Positions 1 through 6,422 of a stretch of DNA of 14,480 bases are shown piece by piece. Source of the DNA: an uncultured Bacteroidales bacterium (GTDB taxonomy: Bacteria; Bacteroidota; Bacteroidia; Bacteroidales; Paludibacteraceae); contig CAMFEN010000009.1 in NCBI GenBank assembly GCA_945949375.1, positions 1 to 14,480 on the forward strand, written 5' to 3'. The position numbers were made by a program, and so were the translations under genes. Position 1 is the stretch's first letter; each line of letters starts with the position of its first letter. The notes beneath the pieces were generated by a model. The model worked only from the letters and a program-made list of their open reading frames with translations, did not search any database and was not told the DNA's origin.

Positions 1-205
1 GATGGCGGACACTACGCATAGTGCGGCAGAGAAGATAGCCGCTGTTACTGACCTCTACACTCAACTTGGCGTGCGAGAGGTATGCGAACAGGTAATGGCG
101 GAGCATACGCATGAAGCACTTCGCCTGCTGGAGACATTACCACAGAACGAGGCTACCGACCAACTGCATGCACTCGCGGAGAAACTGATGAAGAGAAGAG
201 ATTGA
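1..205 (+). CDS. Polyprenyl synthetase family protein, C-terminal fragment
   Basis: About 67 C-terminal residues are visible and the frame is open to the left edge, so the methionine at base 2 is probably internal. The tail has the pattern LYTQLGVREVCEQ, then a helix, then LHALAEKLMKRRD. From memory this resembles the last two helices of Bacteroidetes trans-isoprenyl diphosphate synthases, which end in a 'LY-x-LG-[IV]-x-x-[LV]-C' segment and a basic 'A-x-x-L-x-x-R' terminus. Such enzymes condense isopentenyl diphosphate with allylic diphosphates to make the polyprenyl precursors of menaquinone or undecaprenyl carriers. The DDxxD catalytic motifs would lie upstream and cannot be seen, so the product length and the exact enzyme are unknown. 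The call rests on tail similarity only. Confidence 0.6.
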   Translation, partial: MADTTHSAAEKIAAVTDLYTQLGVREVCEQVMAEHTHEALRLLETLPQNEATDQLHALAEKLMKRRD

Positions 206-221
206 GTAGAGAGAATTCCGA

Positions 222-248
222 TAACTCAGATTACTCAGAATACTCAAA
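222..248. repeat. 9-bp tandem repeat, 3 copies
   Basis: Three degenerate 9-bp units (taactcaga, ttactcaga, atactcaaa) lie in the 93-bp gap between the synthetase and the next gene. They are visible directly. No function is evident. Confidence 0.7.
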
Positions 249-268
249 CGCTTAGAGTATGCGCCCTC

Positions 269-296
269 ATAATTTATAATTTATAATTCATAATTC
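269..296. repeat. 7-bp A/T tandem repeat, 4 copies, abutting a start codon
   Basis: The units are ATAATTT, ATAATTT, ATAATTC and ATAATTC. The array ends two bases before the ATG at 299 and therefore occupies the place of a ribosome binding site. No Shine-Dalgarno sequence is present, as is usual for Bacteroidetes leaders. Copy number could vary by slippage, but that is inference. Confidence 0.8.
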
Positions 297-298
297 CC

Positions 299-1075
299 AT
301 GCCTTACCGTCGATTACCCAACACAGACCAAGCGCGACTGACCGCCTTGCAGATGGCCGTTCAGCGTGCGAGCGAAGCAGACTTCACCGAGCAGGTCTTG
401 CAGTATAAGACCCTTAGTGAGGCGCAACGTTTCTTGATGCAGTTTGAGAACATCGTGATGCAGTACCACGAGAACTTCCGCACAAAAGTGTCTGCCAACA
501 AGCAGTATCGCAAAGTAGTGCAGAACGCGCGAATGTATATCTCCCACTTCATACAGGTGCTTAACCTCGCCGTCATACGCGGGGAGATAAAAGCAGAGCA
601 GAAAGAACTCTACGGGCTTGACCCGAACAATCATATCGTGCCCGACCTGAGCAGCGAAGAAGACTTGCTCGTATGGGGAGAGAACATCATACAAGGTGAG
701 CAGAAACGTACCTCTATGGGCGGCTTCGCGATCTACAACCCCGCTATCGCCAAGGTGAAGGTGCACTACGATATCTTCAAAGACCATCAGATGAGCCACA
801 CCCTGCACAAGAAAGCCACCTCGCGCGTGATGGGCGATGTGGAGACCATGCGCAAGCAGGCGGATGCCATCATACTGAATATATGGAACGAGGTGGAGAG
901 TTACTACAAAGACCTGCTGCCCTACGACAAACTCTGCCACTGCAAGAACTACGGCGTTATCTACTACTACCGTCCGACAGAAAAAAAACTCTCTGCCGAG
1001 ACCGACAGAGAGATACTTCGTTTGCGCGAGAGCCAACCGACTATTGATTTCGGTCAACCACCAACGACGGACTGA
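299..1075 (+). CDS. Conserved hypothetical protein (Bacteroidales)
   Basis: A 258-residue soluble protein with no signal peptide or membrane segment. It begins MPYRRLPNTDQARL and has a mostly helical, charged composition. I recognise the opening, the middle segment ARMYISHFIQVLNLAVIRGE (residues 77-96), the WGENIIQGE stretch (126-134) and the late segment ADAIILNIWNEVE (188-200) as typical of an uncharacterised protein seen repeatedly in Bacteroidales genomes. I know no function for it. Residues 213-224 contain CHCKNYGVIYYY, two cysteines flanking a histidine, which is too little to call a metal site. The proline-rich tail (PTIDFGQPPTTD) is encoded inside the overlap with the convergent cyclo-ligase gene. 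The ATG at 299 follows an A/T tandem repeat and is the natural start. Confidence 0.75.
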   Translation: MPYRRLPNTDQARLTALQMAVQRASEADFTEQVLQYKTLSEAQRFLMQFENIVMQYHENFRTKVSANKQYRKVVQNARMYISHFIQVLNLAVIRGEIKAEQKELYGLDPNNHIVPDLSSEEDLLVWGENIIQGEQKRTSMGGFAIYNPAIAKVKVHYDIFKDHQMSHTLHKKATSRVMGDVETMRKQADAIILNIWNEVESYYKDLLPYDKLCHCKNYGVIYYYRPTEKKLSAETDREILRLRESQPTIDFGQPPTTD

Positions 1076-1652
1076 CCACACGGTTCATCGCTTGGTCATG
1101 CCATAAGGTAGGCAGCGGTTGGTGCTTCAACTGGAAATCAAAGCAGACACCCACCTTAAACGACTCTTTGTGCCGGCGCAGGAACTTATCGTAGTAACCG
1201 CCACCGCGACCGATACGATGACACTTGGTGTCAAACACCACGCCGGGCACCAAAATCAAGTCAATCTTGCCTATATATGCCTCGCCTTGCGGCTCCGGCA
1301 CCCGCATACGCCCGCGCTGAAGCATCTCCTCGCCCTCGTAGCGACGCACCTCCATGTAATGACGATGGGTAACCGGCAGCAGGATGGTCTTTGAATCACG
1401 ATACTTCTCCAGCAACGCCCGTAAGTCCACCTCGTTGTGAATGGGATAATAGACTAAAATGGTTTGGGCATCTTGGAAATGGCGCATCTGCTCAATATGA
1501 GAAATGATAGTAGCCGAGTCGGCAGCAATAGCACTTTCCGGATAGACACGACGACGCTGCTCTATGATAGCTCGAATAGCACTCTGCTGCGCACGCTTCT
1601 TATTCCACGGGAGAAGATTCTTGAGGTCAATAAACTGAGATTCGAATAACAT
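1041..1652 (-). CDS. 5-formyltetrahydrofolate cyclo-ligase (MTHFS)
   Basis: A 203-residue cytoplasmic enzyme of the 5-FTHF cyclo-ligase family (EC 6.3.3.2). The family converts 5-formyl-THF plus ATP to 5,10-methenyl-THF and so returns a storage or inhibitory folate to one-carbon metabolism. Diagnostic features are the basic N-terminal helix (NKKRAQQSAIRAI, 17-29), ILVYYPIHNEVD (65-76), LILVPGVVFD (132-141) and the signature RIGRGGGYYDKFL (146-158), followed by the C-terminal HDQAMNRVVS. The frame stays open to a TTG at 1703, but that codon overlaps the -7 box of a strong promoter. The ATG at 1652-1650 is therefore the better start and gives a usual family length. The last 35 bp overlap the 3' end of the convergent hypothetical gene. 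The gene is divergent from the lipoprotein gene to its right. Confidence 0.93.
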   Translation of the reverse strand: MLFESQFIDLKNLLPWNKKRAQQSAIRAIIEQRRRVYPESAIAADSATIISHIEQMRHFQDAQTILVYYPIHNEVDLRALLEKYRDSKTILLPVTHRHYMEVRRYEGEEMLQRGRMRVPEPQGEAYIGKIDLILVPGVVFDTKCHRIGRGGGYYDKFLRRHKESFKVGVCFDFQLKHQPLPTLWHDQAMNRVVSPSLVVDRNQ

Positions 1653-1700
1653 TGTTACAAGTTTGCAAAGTAAAAATGACAAATCAGTAGAAAACGGCGG

Positions 1701-1732
1701 CAAAGTTACTAAATTATTTGCAAATACACAAA
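1701..1732 (-). promoter_or_regulatory. Bacteroidetes-type promoter for the cyclo-ligase gene
   Basis: On the minus strand TTTG (1732-1729) is followed by a 20-bp spacer and TAACTTTG (1708-1701). This is an exact match to the Bacteroidetes primary-sigma consensus TTTG-N19-21-TAnnTTTG. The expected transcript start is near 1693-1696, giving a leader of about 40 nt before the ATG at 1652 and ruling out the upstream TTG at 1703 as a start. Confidence 0.8.
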
Positions 1733-1779
1733 TTATGGCACTGATTTTGTCTCTATTTGGTTAAAAAAGATGAAGATTG

Positions 1780-1797
1780 AAGGATAAAAGACTTATT
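1780..1797. repeat. Dispersed 18-bp intergenic repeat, copy 1
   Basis: AAGGATAAAAGACTTATT matches 3248-3265 at 17 of 18 positions. Both copies are preceded at a short distance by AAAAAAGAT[GT]AAG (near 1763 and 3217). A weaker echo (AAGGATAAATGAC) follows the stop codon at 5140. It is a small intergenic repeat of unknown role. Confidence 0.55.
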
Positions 1798-1864
1798 TCC
1801 TTTGTCAGTGAGTTTTCAAAGTCAGAACTATTCATCCTATGTCCTTAATCCTACTAAAAAAGAA

Positions 1865-3217
1865 ATGAAACGATTTTTCCCCATATTCACTCTTGCGCTA
1901 CCCTTCTTGGTGCTCATTATGGTAGGCTGTAAAGAGACTACCACCACCGCTACAAAGTCTTCCGTTGCACAACTGTCGGCTTTTGCTTTTGCTGCCAACG
2001 ACTCGTTCCCTGGCTTAGCAAAGGCAGTTTTTAAGGTAGAAGAGCGCTTGGATACGGGCTTAGTGTATAATCCCGACTCTATCATGTACGGCACGCCGCT
2101 GGACTCCGTAGTACCTAAGTTCACTTTTGCCGCTACCCCGGGTGCCGCCGTACTCACGGTAGGCGATACCACGATAGTACTCACGGGCTCCGACACCGTG
2201 GATTTCACGCAAAGACCTATCTATCTGACCGTTACCTCGCAGGACGCAGCCAACACCAAGGTCTATGAGATGGTGGCGACGGTGCATCAGGTAGATCCAG
2301 ACCTGTTCGTATGGACGCAACTCACCCCCGCCGTCTATCCGGCGGACAACAGCGAGCAGCAAGTGTTGGCGCTGGGCGATAAGATGGTGCTGATAAAAAA
2401 CAACGGTTTCCGCACCTCAGTCTTCACTTCCGCTGACGGAGCCGCATGGTCGAGCGAGCAAGTGCCGACGGGACTACCTACCTCCACACGCGTACGCAGT
2501 ATCATCTCCGACAACAGCACGCTCTACTATGCCGACGACTCGTTGCTCTATACCTCTACGGATGCCCTCACGTGGCAGCAGACGAGTTATGCCGGCAGCG
2601 GCTTCTCGCTCAAAACCATGCTCATGGCATGGAACGAGACAGTGTGGGCATTGGCGGAAGACAACAAGGGACTCGTACTGGCGAACATGCAAGGCGGCAG
2701 GCTGCAACCGACCACCCTGCGTCCGCTCTCTCCCTTCCCCGTGAGCGATTTCGCAGCAGTGGCGTTCGAGAGTGCCAGCAACCGCGCAAGGGCGATGATT
2801 CTCGGCGGCTTCGCTGAGGACGGCACCGCGCTGAACACCCGATGGAACCTCGAGTATGCCACCACCATCGCAGAGAACGGCGGCTACCGTATGCAGGACT
2901 TCTCTATCGACCGCCCGCACTTCACCCGCCTCACCGGCGCGAGCGTGGTGTGGTACAACCACCAACTATATATGTTCGGCGGAGTGGATGCCGAGATGCA
3001 GTATCAAGGCAGAGATATCCTGAGAAGCACCGATGAGGGCGTTAACTGGACGCAAGCCGACACTGCGAAATGCCAACTGCCGGAGACCTACACGGCGCGG
3101 CAAGGGCAGTCGGTAGTGGTGCGCAATAACGAGATATATGTTATTGGCGGCGAGTCGCAGACAGAGACGTTCAGCGACGTCTATCGCGGCAGACTCAACT
3201 CCATTGACTGGGAATAA
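1865..3217 (+). CDS. DUF6242-like surface lipoprotein with Asp-box/kelch-like beta-propeller
   Basis: A 450-residue exported lipoprotein. The ATG at 1865 gives a basic N-terminus (MKRF), a hydrophobic core and the lipobox MVGC with Cys22; the longer frame starts at a TTG (1802) and would bury this signal. After a Thr/Ser-rich linker (24-34), residues about 35-145 form a beta-sandwich-like region. Residues about 147-450 look like a propeller with three Asp-box motifs, S-x-D-x-x-x-W type (SADGAAW 189-195, STDALTW 231-237, STDEGVNW 388-395), and kelch-like strands LYMFGG (368-373) and IYVIGG (424-429). Similar Bacteroidetes lipoproteins are annotated DUF6242; the assignment is from memory. No sialidase catalytic residues can be identified, so a binding or structural role is more likely than an enzyme. 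No sugar-uptake (SusC/D) genes lie nearby. Confidence 0.8.
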   Translation: MKRFFPIFTLALPFLVLIMVGCKETTTTATKSSVAQLSAFAFAANDSFPGLAKAVFKVEERLDTGLVYNPDSIMYGTPLDSVVPKFTFAATPGAAVLTVGDTTIVLTGSDTVDFTQRPIYLTVTSQDAANTKVYEMVATVHQVDPDLFVWTQLTPAVYPADNSEQQVLALGDKMVLIKNNGFRTSVFTSADGAAWSSEQVPTGLPTSTRVRSIISDNSTLYYADDSLLYTSTDALTWQQTSYAGSGFSLKTMLMAWNETVWALAEDNKGLVLANMQGGRLQPTTLRPLSPFPVSDFAAVAFESASNRARAMILGGFAEDGTALNTRWNLEYATTIAENGGYRMQDFSIDRPHFTRLTGASVVWYNHQLYMFGGVDAEMQYQGRDILRSTDEGVNWTQADTAKCQLPETYTARQGQSVVVRNNEIYVIGGESQTETFSDVYRGRLNSIDWE

Positions 3218-3247
3218 AAAAGATTAAGGACCGCTCGCTGAAAGACA

Positions 3248-3265
3248 AAGGATAAAGGACTTATT
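3248..3265. repeat. Dispersed 18-bp intergenic repeat, copy 2
   Basis: AAGGATAAAGGACTTATT differs from the 1780-1797 copy by one base. It lies 30 bp after the lipoprotein stop codon. The two copies therefore bracket the lipoprotein gene in direct orientation. Confidence 0.55.
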
Positions 3266-3293
3266 AGCCCTGACTCGGAGCAAAAGACTCTCA

Positions 3294-3349
3294 AACATGG
3301 AGTCCCCAACATGAAATGCCCAACATGAAATGATAAACATAAAATAACA
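3294..3349. repeat. 14-bp tandem repeat, 4 copies, upstream of pgk
   Basis: The units are aacatggagtcccc, aacatgaaatgccc, aacatgaaatgata and aacataaaataaca, with a further half-unit (aacaaa) running toward the pgk start at 3369. The copies become more A-rich toward the gene. The array fills the position expected of the pgk leader. Confidence 0.8.
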
Positions 3350-3368
3350 AACAAATTTTCTTACAATT

Positions 3369-4616
3369 ATGACTATTTCCAATTACAACTTCGCCGGCAA
3401 GAAGGCGATTGTACGCGTGGACTTCAATGTACCACTCGATGAGAACGGACACATCACCGACGACACCCGTATCCGCGGTGCGTTGCCTACCCTGAAGCAT
3501 ATCCTTGCTCAAGGCGGTGCGCTGATTATCATGTCCCACATGGGCAAGCCCAAAGGCAAAGTGAATCCGAAGATGAGTCTGAGCCAAATCGCAGATGCTG
3601 TTGCTGCTGCACTCGGCGCACCCGTACAGTTTGCTCCCGACTGCGCGAAAGCACAGAAGCAGGCGGCTGCCCTCAAGCCCGGAGAGGTGCTCCTGCTCGA
3701 GAACCTGCGTTTCTATCCTGAGGAGGAAGGCAAGCCTGTAGGTATCGACAAGGAAGACCCCGCTTACGACGAGGCAAAGAAAGCCATGAAGGCAAGCCAG
3801 AAAGAGTTTGCCAAAACCTTGGCTTCCTACGCTGACTGCTACGTGAACGATGCCTTCGGTACCGCTCACCGCAAACACGCTTCCACCGCCGTGATTGCAG
3901 ACTATTTCGATGCAGACAACAAGATGCTCGGCTTCCTGATGGAGAAAGAGGTAGAGGCTGTGGATAACATCCTCTCCAATATCAAGCACCCCTTCACCGC
4001 TATCATGGGCGGCTCGAAAGTATCAACCAAAATCGGTATCATCGAGAACCTCATGGACAAGGTGGACAACCTCATCCTCTGCGGCGGTATGACCTACACT
4101 TTCGCCAAAGCACAAGGCGGGCACATTGGTAACTCCATCTGCGAGGACGATAAGTTGGAACTCGCACTCGACATCATTGCACAAGCCAAAGCCAAAGGTG
4201 TGAACCTCGTGCTGGGCACCGACTGCGTGGCAGGCGACGCCTTCTCCAACGATGCACACCAGCAGGTTTGCCCTGCCAACAATGTACCCGAAGGCTGGGA
4301 AGGTATGGACGCAGGTCCTGACAGCCGTGAGGCGTTTGCAGCGGCTATCCGCGGCGCAAAAACCATCCTCTGGAACGGTCCCGCAGGCGTGTTCGAGTTC
4401 GATAACTTCACCGCAGGCTCCCGCGCTATCGCTGAGGCCATCGCAGAGGCTACCGACAATGGTGCTTACTCGCTCATCGGTGGCGGCGACAGCGTGGCTT
4501 GTATCAACAAGTTCGGCTTGGCTGACCGCGTAAGTTATATCTCCACCGGCGGTGGCGCACTCCTCGAAGCCATCGAAGGCAAAGTCCTCCCGGGCGTTGC
4601 CGCTATCAAAGGATAA
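3369..4616 (+). CDS. pgk: Phosphoglycerate kinase
   Basis: A 415-residue cytoplasmic glycolytic enzyme (EC 2.7.2.3) that interconverts 1,3-bisphosphoglycerate plus ADP with 3-phosphoglycerate plus ATP. Family motifs appear in order: RVDFNVP (16-22), the catalytic-arginine segment DTRIRGALP (R34), SHMGKPKG (56-63, in place of the more usual SHLGRPKG), LLLENLRFYPEE, DAFGTAHRKHAST (161-173), GGSKVSTK (214-221), LWNGPAGVFEF (334-344), GGGDS (371-375) and STGGGA (392-397). Full length and intact. It stands alone, with no gap, tpi or other glycolytic gene adjacent, and is followed by an inverted-repeat region. The leader has a 14-bp tandem repeat and no Shine-Dalgarno site, so the ATG at 3369 rests on homology (MTISNYNFAGKKAIVRVDF). 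Confidence 0.98.
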   Translation: MTISNYNFAGKKAIVRVDFNVPLDENGHITDDTRIRGALPTLKHILAQGGALIIMSHMGKPKGKVNPKMSLSQIADAVAAALGAPVQFAPDCAKAQKQAAALKPGEVLLLENLRFYPEEEGKPVGIDKEDPAYDEAKKAMKASQKEFAKTLASYADCYVNDAFGTAHRKHASTAVIADYFDADNKMLGFLMEKEVEAVDNILSNIKHPFTAIMGGSKVSTKIGIIENLMDKVDNLILCGGMTYTFAKAQGGHIGNSICEDDKLELALDIIAQAKAKGVNLVLGTDCVAGDAFSNDAHQQVCPANNVPEGWEGMDAGPDSREAFAAAIRGAKTILWNGPAGVFEFDNFTAGSRAIAEAIAEATDNGAYSLIGGGDSVACINKFGLADRVSYISTGGGALLEAIEGKVLPGVAAIKG

Positions 4617-4626
4617 GAACGGAAAT

Positions 4627-4704
4627 AAGTTTCAGGTCTCAAGCCGGATGAGTAGAGAGACCTGAAACTTGTTTATCCCGACAAGTCGGGAAAACCTGAA
4701 ACTT
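4627..4704 (+). repeat. Inverted repeat with two alternative right arms; probable pgk terminator region
   Basis: The left arm AAGTTTCAGGTCTC (4627-4640) pairs perfectly over 14 bp with GAGACCTGAAACTT (4657-4670) across a 16-nt loop. A second right arm, ACCTGAAACTT (4694-4704), matches the left arm over 11 bp. Between the two right arms lies a compact hairpin, CCCGAC-AA-GTCGGG (4677-4690). The first stem ends 54 bp after the pgk stop and is followed by GTTTAT, a weak T-run, so it may terminate transcription. The second right arm ends 16 bp before the next start codon. A regulatory role in the DUF3127 leader is possible but unproven. Confidence 0.6.
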
Positions 4705-4720
4705 AATACAAATTACACAA

Positions 4721-5140
4721 ATGGAAATTGTAGGAAAAATCATACAGGTATTGCCGTTGCAAGAAGGCGTCAGCAAAACGGGTAATCCATGGAAAGTACA
4801 GTCGTATGTATTGGAGACACAGGAGCAGTATCCTCGCAAGGTATGCTTTGAAATCTTCGGCGAGGAGCGTATCAAAAACAACCCGTGCAACATCGACGAT
4901 TTGGTAACCGTTTCGTTCGACATCGAGTCACGCGAGTTCAACGGTCGTTGGTACACCAGCATCCGCGCTTGGCGTGTGCAACAGGGCGACCAGACGGCGG
5001 CTCAACCCGCCGCTGCAGCACCCCAACCGGTAGCACCCGCTGCCGCTCCGCAGGCTGCAACTGCTCAACCCGCTCCCGCCGCTAACACGCAAGTGTTTGA
5101 CGCGTCGGCAGACGACGAGTCCGGCGACCTGCCCTTCTAA
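4721..5140 (+). CDS. DUF3127 OB-fold protein with SSB-like acidic C-terminal tip
   Basis: A 139-residue cytoplasmic protein. Residues 1-87 match what I know of the Bacteroidetes DUF3127 family: MEIVGKIIQVLPLQEG, an ETQEQYPRKVCFEIFG strand pair, and VTVSFDIESREFNGRWYTSIRAWRV. This predicts a small OB-like beta-barrel of the single-stranded-nucleic-acid-binding type. Residues 88-125 are a flexible Ala/Pro/Gln linker. The end, DDESGDLPF, has the acidic run plus terminal L-P-F that mirrors the 'DDDIPF' tip with which bacterial SSB recruits repair and replication proteins. The role is thus inferred to be ssDNA binding or partner recruitment, not shown. It is not canonical SSB, which has a different N-terminal domain. 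The leader is A-rich, with no Shine-Dalgarno site. Confidence 0.85.
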   Translation: MEIVGKIIQVLPLQEGVSKTGNPWKVQSYVLETQEQYPRKVCFEIFGEERIKNNPCNIDDLVTVSFDIESREFNGRWYTSIRAWRVQQGDQTAAQPAAAAPQPVAPAAAPQAATAQPAPAANTQVFDASADDESGDLPF

Positions 5141-5148
5141 GGATAAAT

Positions 5149-5308
5149 GACCGCCTTCACCTGTCCGACCGCGCCTTGCGCTGACAGACAGAAGACCGCA
5201 CTTCGTGCTGTTCTACTGATATAGTATCATATGTTAATCAGTCGTTCAGCGAAGCGGTCGGACAGTGAAACGGTCTGTCAACACAGTGGTCGGACAATGA
5301 AATGGTCT
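5149..5308 (+). promoter_or_regulatory. Structured leader with mutually exclusive pairings over the start codon (putative)
   Basis: A long imperfect inverted repeat runs GACCG(5149-5153)/CGGTC(5271-5275), TTCA(5156-5159)/TGAA(5266-5269), CTGTCCGACCGC(5161-5172)/GCGGTCGGACAG(5254-5265) and CGCTGA(5179-5184)/TCAGCG(5246-5251), about 27 pairs in all. It encloses two small hairpins, GCAC-TTC-GTGC (5198-5208) and TGATA-TAG-TATCA (5217-5229). The right arm (5256-5276) is directly repeated 32 bp later (5288-5308) with 18 of 21 bases identical. The second copy contains the ATG at 5297 and can also pair with the left arm (TGTCCGACC/GGTCGGACA plus flanks). Pairing with copy 1 would leave the start codon free; pairing with copy 2 would bury it. 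A regulatory function is inference. A degenerate mobile palindrome is the alternative. Confidence 0.5.
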
Positions 5309-6409
5309 AATAGAAAAATACTACGCATCGCATGCCTCACGCTTTTATTGGCGGGGGGCATTGCGCTGTGTGTAGTGCGTTGGCAGGCTTGGTTCGGCAA
5401 TCCGCCGGAGCCTGCCCTCACAGGCGGTACCATCGCCTATCAATTTCGCACCTTTGCAGATTCTGCCACCTATGCGCAGCGCCCGCAAACGCCGCACTAC
5501 CAAATCCTCCTCTTGGGCGATGTCCACAACTCGCTCACCCGCGCCGACTACCAAAAGATAGCCCATGAGGCAGGCGACATCGCTGCCTACGCGCAGTTGG
5601 GAGATTTTGTGGAGCGATGCTACCCATTCTATTTTCAGCAACTCTACCGCGAATTGCAAGGCACGTCGTTCGACAGCCTGCCGCTTATCAACTGCCCGGG
5701 CAACCATGAGTACTGCAAAGGGCTGCGCCGCTCGCTGCCCGACCTATGGTATCAGAACTTCCCGCAGCCCCTCAACGGACCGCAGGACTTCCTCGGCTCC
5801 ACCTATTATATTGACTTCCCCAACCTACGATTTATTGTGCTGGATACCAATGGTATGCAGTGGCTGCACGAGTATATGCGCACGCTGACGTGGCTCAACA
5901 GCGTGATGGCGAGCGCAAGCGACCGTTTTGTGGTGGTGATGATGCACCATCCCGTCTATTCCTGCGGCGCAGGACGCTTCAATACCACTATCTACACCAC
6001 TTTTGCCCACGCTCTAAGAATGGCAGACCTCGTCTTTGCAGGACACGACCACAACTACGCGCGCCGATTGCCGTTTGTCAACACCAACGCTGCAACGAAG
6101 TTCTACCTCAACAAGGTCAATCCGCACGATACCCGCATTGCCTCCGGCTGCCGCTTCTATGAACTCCTGACCCTCTCCGGCGACACACTTACCCTGCAAT
6201 CGCGTATGTTGCACGACACACTCCCAAGCACGCTGTACGATGATGTGCAACTCATCCGCCTGTCTGATGGCACGCGACGGATAACAGACCTCTACCGCGA
6301 CTCTGCGGAAATCATCCTCCTCCCTGAACGCTACGCCCACCGCAACGACCTCAAGGTTCGCCGCTTCCGCAATAGACGAGAAACGAGACAAGACAGATCA
6401 CAAGAATAG
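5297..6409 (+). CDS. Membrane-anchored or exported calcineurin-like metallophosphoesterase
   Basis: A 370-residue protein with all five metal-site blocks of the calcineurin-like/purple-acid-phosphatase superfamily: GDVH (74-77), GDFVER (102-107), GNHEY (135-139), MMHHPVYS (215-222) and GHDHNYAR (249-256). The fold binds two metal ions and hydrolyses phosphomonoesters or diesters; the substrate cannot be read from sequence. Residues 7-28 (KILRIACLTLLLAGGIALCV and two more) form a signal anchor or uncleaved signal peptide after a basic N-terminus, so the catalytic domain should face the periplasm. The ATG at 5297 is preferred. An in-frame ATG at 5231 would add 22 charged residues encoded by the inverted-repeat leader in front of the anchor. 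The C-terminus is strongly basic (RRFRNRRETRQDR). The gene is convergent with the LRR gene. Confidence 0.88.
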   Translation: MKWSNRKILRIACLTLLLAGGIALCVVRWQAWFGNPPEPALTGGTIAYQFRTFADSATYAQRPQTPHYQILLLGDVHNSLTRADYQKIAHEAGDIAAYAQLGDFVERCYPFYFQQLYRELQGTSFDSLPLINCPGNHEYCKGLRRSLPDLWYQNFPQPLNGPQDFLGSTYYIDFPNLRFIVLDTNGMQWLHEYMRTLTWLNSVMASASDRFVVVMMHHPVYSCGAGRFNTTIYTTFAHALRMADLVFAGHDHNYARRLPFVNTNAATKFYLNKVNPHDTRIASGCRFYELLTLSGDTLTLQSRMLHDTLPSTLYDDVQLIRLSDGTRRITDLYRDSAEIILLPERYAHRNDLKVRRFRNRRETRQDRSQE

Positions 6410-6422
6410 CCAAATACTAAGG

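Noticed and set aside
314..1081. 255-residue reading frame opposite the hypothetical gene
   Set aside because: It is the antisense of the 299-1075 gene, which has recognisable conserved segments; the antisense translation has none.
1653..1703. TTG start adding 17 residues to the cyclo-ligase
   Set aside because: The TTG overlaps the TAACTTTG promoter box and would lie upstream of the transcript start; the ATG at 1652 gives the usual family length.
1752..1803. Plus-strand promoter for the lipoprotein gene (TCTATTTG or TTCCTTTG)
   Set aside because: Both depart from TAnnTTTG and neither has a TTTG at the right distance upstream.
1802..1864. TTG start adding 21 residues to the lipoprotein
   Set aside because: It would place polar residues in front of a clear lipoprotein signal peptide that begins at the ATG at 1865.
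2474..2965. 163-residue and neighbouring frames within the lipoprotein gene
   Set aside because: They are shadows of a GC-richer coding region; the + strand frame has the lipobox and Asp-box motifs.
3294..3349. Small ORFs started by the repeated ATG in the 14-bp array
   Set aside because: The ATGs arise from the repeat unit; the frames are short with no conserved or protein-like content.
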